A stretch of 64,000 nucleotides of DNA from Thermincola carboxydiphila (GTDB lineage: Bacteria; Bacillota; Thermincolia; Thermincolales; UBA2595). Below, one piece after another: positions 61,950 to 64,000 of the stretch. A model generated the notes under the pieces. That model was not told where the DNA came from. It searched no databases and saw nothing but the letters and a program-made list of their open reading frames with translations. The translations under genes were made by a program, and so were the position numbers. The stretch spans positions 1-64,000 of the forward strand of contig JAENZX010000011.1 of NCBI GenBank assembly GCA_016841045.1. The letters run 5' to 3'. Every line of letters begins with the position of its first letter. Within the stretch, counting starts at the first letter, position 1.

Positions 61950-61994
61950 AAAAGAGGCATTAGTTACTCAACTAAGTATTAAGTAACTAATGCC
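61950..61994. terminator. Bidirectional hairpin between convergent genes
   Basis: GGCATTAGTTACT and AGTAACTAATGCC form a 13-bp stem (61956-61994). On the minus strand it is followed by TCTTTTTC, so it best fits the radical SAM gene; on the plus strand the tail is only CCTTATTT. Confidence 0.75.
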
Positions 61995-61996
61995 CC

Positions 61997-63145
61997 TTAT
62001 TTGTCTGCCAATACCGGCAGCCTGGCTCTGTCAACAATACTGTCAAACTTATTACCATCAACACTAACCAGTTTAACAGTCCCGCGCAAAAGAGTATTAT
62101 CAACCACAGTTTTCAGCTCAGATACCGAATATTTCTCTCTGAAATATTCCACATTACTTCCCTTATGACCTCTGACCACCGAAATATCCTGTTGGGGAAC
62201 CGCTATTTCAACAGTATGTTCATTCCGTGTTTGAAGTTTAACTGTTTGAAGTTTGACTGTTTGAGGTTTGACTGTTTGAAGTTTGTCTGCCAGAAGATAC
62301 TCCAGCATGTCGCGTGCCAGTGCAGACTCTACCAGTTCCCTGAAGGCGGGGTGATACGGACCGGCAATTACTTCACCGTCCAGGCTTATCTGTTCACTGG
62401 GCTGTAGTCCTATTCTAATTACATTTATCCCTGCATTTTCGAACATTACCAGGAGCTTTTTGCTCCTCTGGACAGCCTGTTCAACTGATAGCGGGGAATA
62501 TTCCCCTTTTTCATAGAGTTGAGCCAGCTGTGTCCCTCGAAGAACAAGGCAAGGATAAATTCTTACCAAATCTGGCTTTAAAGCAATAAGTTCAAGAGCC
62601 GAATCAGTTTCTTTTTCTTCTGTATCTCCCGGTAAACCAAGGATTATCTGAAAACCCAATTCCATGCCCCAGGCCTTGACTAGAGCAGCGGCCCTAATTA
62701 CATCCCTGCTGGTATGACCCCTGCCTGCTTTGGCAAGGACCTCATCATCCATGGACTGTACACCCAGTTCCACGGTCTGCACACCATAGCCTGACAGAAG
62801 ACTGAGCTTATCTTCATCAACAGCATCAGGACGAGTAGAAACACGTATACCGTCAATTTTGCCCGCTGCCAAAAACTTATAAGCCGGAGTAAGCAGTTCT
62901 CTCTGCAGCTCTTGACTCACAGCTGTACAGCTGCCCCCGTAAAAAGCCACTTCCCGCGTTATACTGCTGTCACCGGGAATTGTATCAAGGTACTCAGTTA
63001 TTTTACCGGCAACCTCCTCCCTGGAAGGCACTTCATTTTGGCCGGTAATCTTTTTTTGATTGCAGAACACACACTGGTGAGGACATCCCAGGTCAGGAAC
63101 AAAAACCGGGATAATGTAGTGAGACTTACTCTTTGGTTTCGCCAT
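61997..63145 (-). CDS. Radical SAM protein, ELP3-like (COG1243-type)
   Basis: 382 residues. The radical SAM cluster motif is CPHQCVFCNQ (CxxxCxxC) near residue 20, preceded by IIPVFVPDLG. VAFYGGSCTAV, RPDAVDEDKLSLLSGYGVQTVELGVQSMDDEVL and LGFQIILGLPGDTEEKE are typical of the oxygen-independent ELP3-like subgroup, encoded next to rnc in Clostridia. There is no GNAT domain, so it is not a true Elp3. It overlaps rnc by 20 bases. A 15-bp tandem repeat adds a KLQTVKPQTVKLQTVKLQT segment. Confidence 0.88.
   Translation of the reverse strand: MAKPKSKSHYIIPVFVPDLGCPHQCVFCNQKKITGQNEVPSREEVAGKITEYLDTIPGDSSITREVAFYGGSCTAVSQELQRELLTPAYKFLAAGKIDGIRVSTRPDAVDEDKLSLLSGYGVQTVELGVQSMDDEVLAKAGRGHTSRDVIRAAALVKAWGMELGFQIILGLPGDTEEKETDSALELIALKPDLVRIYPCLVLRGTQLAQLYEKGEYSPLSVEQAVQRSKKLLVMFENAGINVIRIGLQPSEQISLDGEVIAGPYHPAFRELVESALARDMLEYLLADKLQTVKPQTVKLQTVKLQTRNEHTVEIAVPQQDISVVRGHKGSNVEYFREKYSVSELKTVVDNTLLRGTVKLVSVDGNKFDSIVDRARLPVLADK
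62228..62287. repeat. Four tandem 15-bp repeats inside the radical SAM gene
   Basis: Unit TGTTTGAAGTTTGAC, with one or two changes per copy. In-frame; it encodes five-residue QTVKL repeats near residues 290-305, between conserved C-terminal segments. Confidence 0.9.
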
Positions 63146-63872
63146 CTAAACTGACCTCACCGGATTGTATCTTCAGAAGGGCAATCTTAGCAGCTGCCTG
63201 TTCAGCCTCTTTTTTTGTCCTGCCGCTTCCCAAACCCCACTGGACACCCTGATAGCTGACCGCTGACACAAAGGTCTTACAATGATCAGGCCCATGTTCC
63301 TCCATTATCCTGTAACTCAAGCGGTTTTCTGATTTTTGCTGGACTCTTTCCTGCAGCTGAGTTTTATAATCTGCTGTTATCCCACCAGTTTTTGCTACTT
63401 CGGTAATAATCTCATCCAGCTTCTCGAGAATAAAACGGGTAGCAACCTCCATACCTCTGTCAAGATAAATAGCCCCTATCAGAGACTCTAAAGCATCAGC
63501 GAGAATCGAAGGACGCTGCCTGCCTCCGCTGCGTTCTTCCCCCTTACCCATAAAAAGAAATTCACCAAGGTGCAGCTGCCGGGCAATTGCGGCCAATGAC
63601 CCCTCACAAACTATACCGGCCCGCACTTTTGTAAGTGCACCTTCCGGGTAGTCCGGATATTTCCTGTACAGAAAATCGCTTATTGCCAGTTCCAGAACTG
63701 CATCCCCCAAAAATTCCAGTCGTTGATTGTGTTCGACTATAACATTTTTATTTTCGTGAGCGTAGGAACTGTGTGTAAGCGCCTGAATCAGGTAGTTAGG
63801 GTCCTGCCATTCTATTCCCAATAGTTCCATTAGCACTTTGGTTTTTTTTAGGGCTTCTTCGTCAATAGACAT
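63126..63872 (-). CDS. rnc: Ribonuclease III
   Basis: 248 residues; processes rRNA precursors and other duplex RNA. RNase III domain with ALTHSSYAHENKN, NQRLEFLGDAVLELAISD (signature) and ADALESLIGAIYLDRG, then a dsRNA-binding domain (DYKTQLQERVQQ to SGRTKKEAEQAAAKIAL). ATG 63872 has GGTGATC upstream. Thirteen bases after fabF and overlapping the radical SAM gene. Confidence 0.97.
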   Translation of the reverse strand: MSIDEEALKKTKVLMELLGIEWQDPNYLIQALTHSSYAHENKNVIVEHNQRLEFLGDAVLELAISDFLYRKYPDYPEGALTKVRAGIVCEGSLAAIARQLHLGEFLFMGKGEERSGGRQRPSILADALESLIGAIYLDRGMEVATRFILEKLDEIITEVAKTGGITADYKTQLQERVQQKSENRLSYRIMEEHGPDHCKTFVSAVSYQGVQWGLGSGRTKKEAEQAAAKIALLKIQSGEVSLDGETKE

Positions 63873-63885
63873 ATGATCACCAGGA

Positions 63886-64000
63886 TTATTCTTCAAATTT
63901 CTTTACAACCACAGTAGCATTATGACCACCAAAACCAAAGGAATTGGAAATCGCTACATTAACATCCCTCTGCACAGCTTTATTGGGGACATAATCCAGG
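63886..64000 (-). CDS. fabF: 3-oxoacyl-ACP synthase II, C-terminal end (partial)
   Basis: The minus strand from the window edge encodes [20 protein letters not shown], then [17 protein letters not shown] and a stop at 63886. [13 protein letters not shown] is the C-terminal KAS signature, and the fabF-rnc order is standard in Firmicutes. The 5' part lies outside the window. Confidence 0.93.
   Translation of the reverse strand, partial: LDYVPNKAVQRDVNVAISNSFGFGGHNATVVVKKFEE

Overview
The window reads as chromosomal DNA of an anaerobic, spore-forming, Gram-positive Clostridia-type bacterium, most like the Peptococcaceae/Desulfotomaculum lineage. Evidence: Firmicute ribosome-binding sites with frequent TTG and GTG starts, the PrkA-YhbH-SpoVR sporulation trio, the YlxM-Ffh-S16-KhpA-YlqD-RimM-TrmD-L19 and RNase III...SMC-FtsY gene orders, an 11-subunit complex I without NuoEFG, a tungsten-type aldehyde:ferredoxin oxidoreductase and a multiheme c-type cytochrome. 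The lineage is inferred; no rRNA gene is present.

Layout. 1-6.5 kb (minus strand): a HutP-family RNA-binding protein gene, aroH, and trpEGDCFB. The trp operon has its own promoter and a leader with exactly eleven GAG/TAG triplets in near-perfect 5-nt register, followed by mutually exclusive antiterminator and terminator hairpins. trpB carries an in-frame stop. 6.5-8.7 kb: an unknown gene, speD, a zinc-ribbon protein and the initiator tRNA-fMet. 8.7-15.1 kb: spoVR, yhbH, prkA and an enhancer-binding-protein-like regulator whose ATPase motifs look dead. 15.1-20.4 kb: comM and yraN, separated by an imperfect tandem segmental duplication that left three paralogous membrane-protein genes, a decayed second yraN and a remnant of the comM 5' end. 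20.5-23.7 kb: a stalk-domain secreted protein, a TDT-type transporter, a C_GCAxxG_C_C protein and a 290-bp imperfect palindrome. 23.7-33.5 kb: nuoABCDHIJKLMN. 34-42 kb: rnhB, rbgA, lepB, rplS, an RNA methyltransferase, trmD, rimM, ylqD, khpA, rpsP, ffh, ylxM and a 58-residue ORF. 42.5-50.5 kb: ftsY followed by a methylthioadenosine/S-adenosylhomocysteine salvage cluster (mtnP, mtnA, ahcY, AOR, class II aldolase, MTA/SAH deaminase). 50.5-56 kb: a two-domain protein with a JAMM-like HxHP motif, and smc. 56-64 kb: a cobalamin riboswitch with cobT, a ten-heme cytochrome, an ABC-type binding lipoprotein, an unknown protein, a radical SAM protein, rnc and the end of fabF.

How the parts work together. 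Chorismate mutase and the trp enzymes compete for chorismate, so a HutP-like RNA-binding protein encoded just upstream of a triplet-repeat attenuator is a natural candidate regulator of the branch point; TRAP (mtrB) is the main alternative and is not in the window. The salvage cluster suggests an oxygen-independent route from MTA through MTR-1-P and methylthioribulose-1-P to DHAP plus a methylthio-aldehyde, which the adjacent AOR could oxidise. Several intergenic gaps hold copies of a repeat family (CACAGAG / CGCAAAG / TTTTGCCCTAAAT words), one of them between the B12 riboswitch and cobT.

Most housekeeping calls are secure. Regulatory and pathway interpretations are inference and are marked as such.
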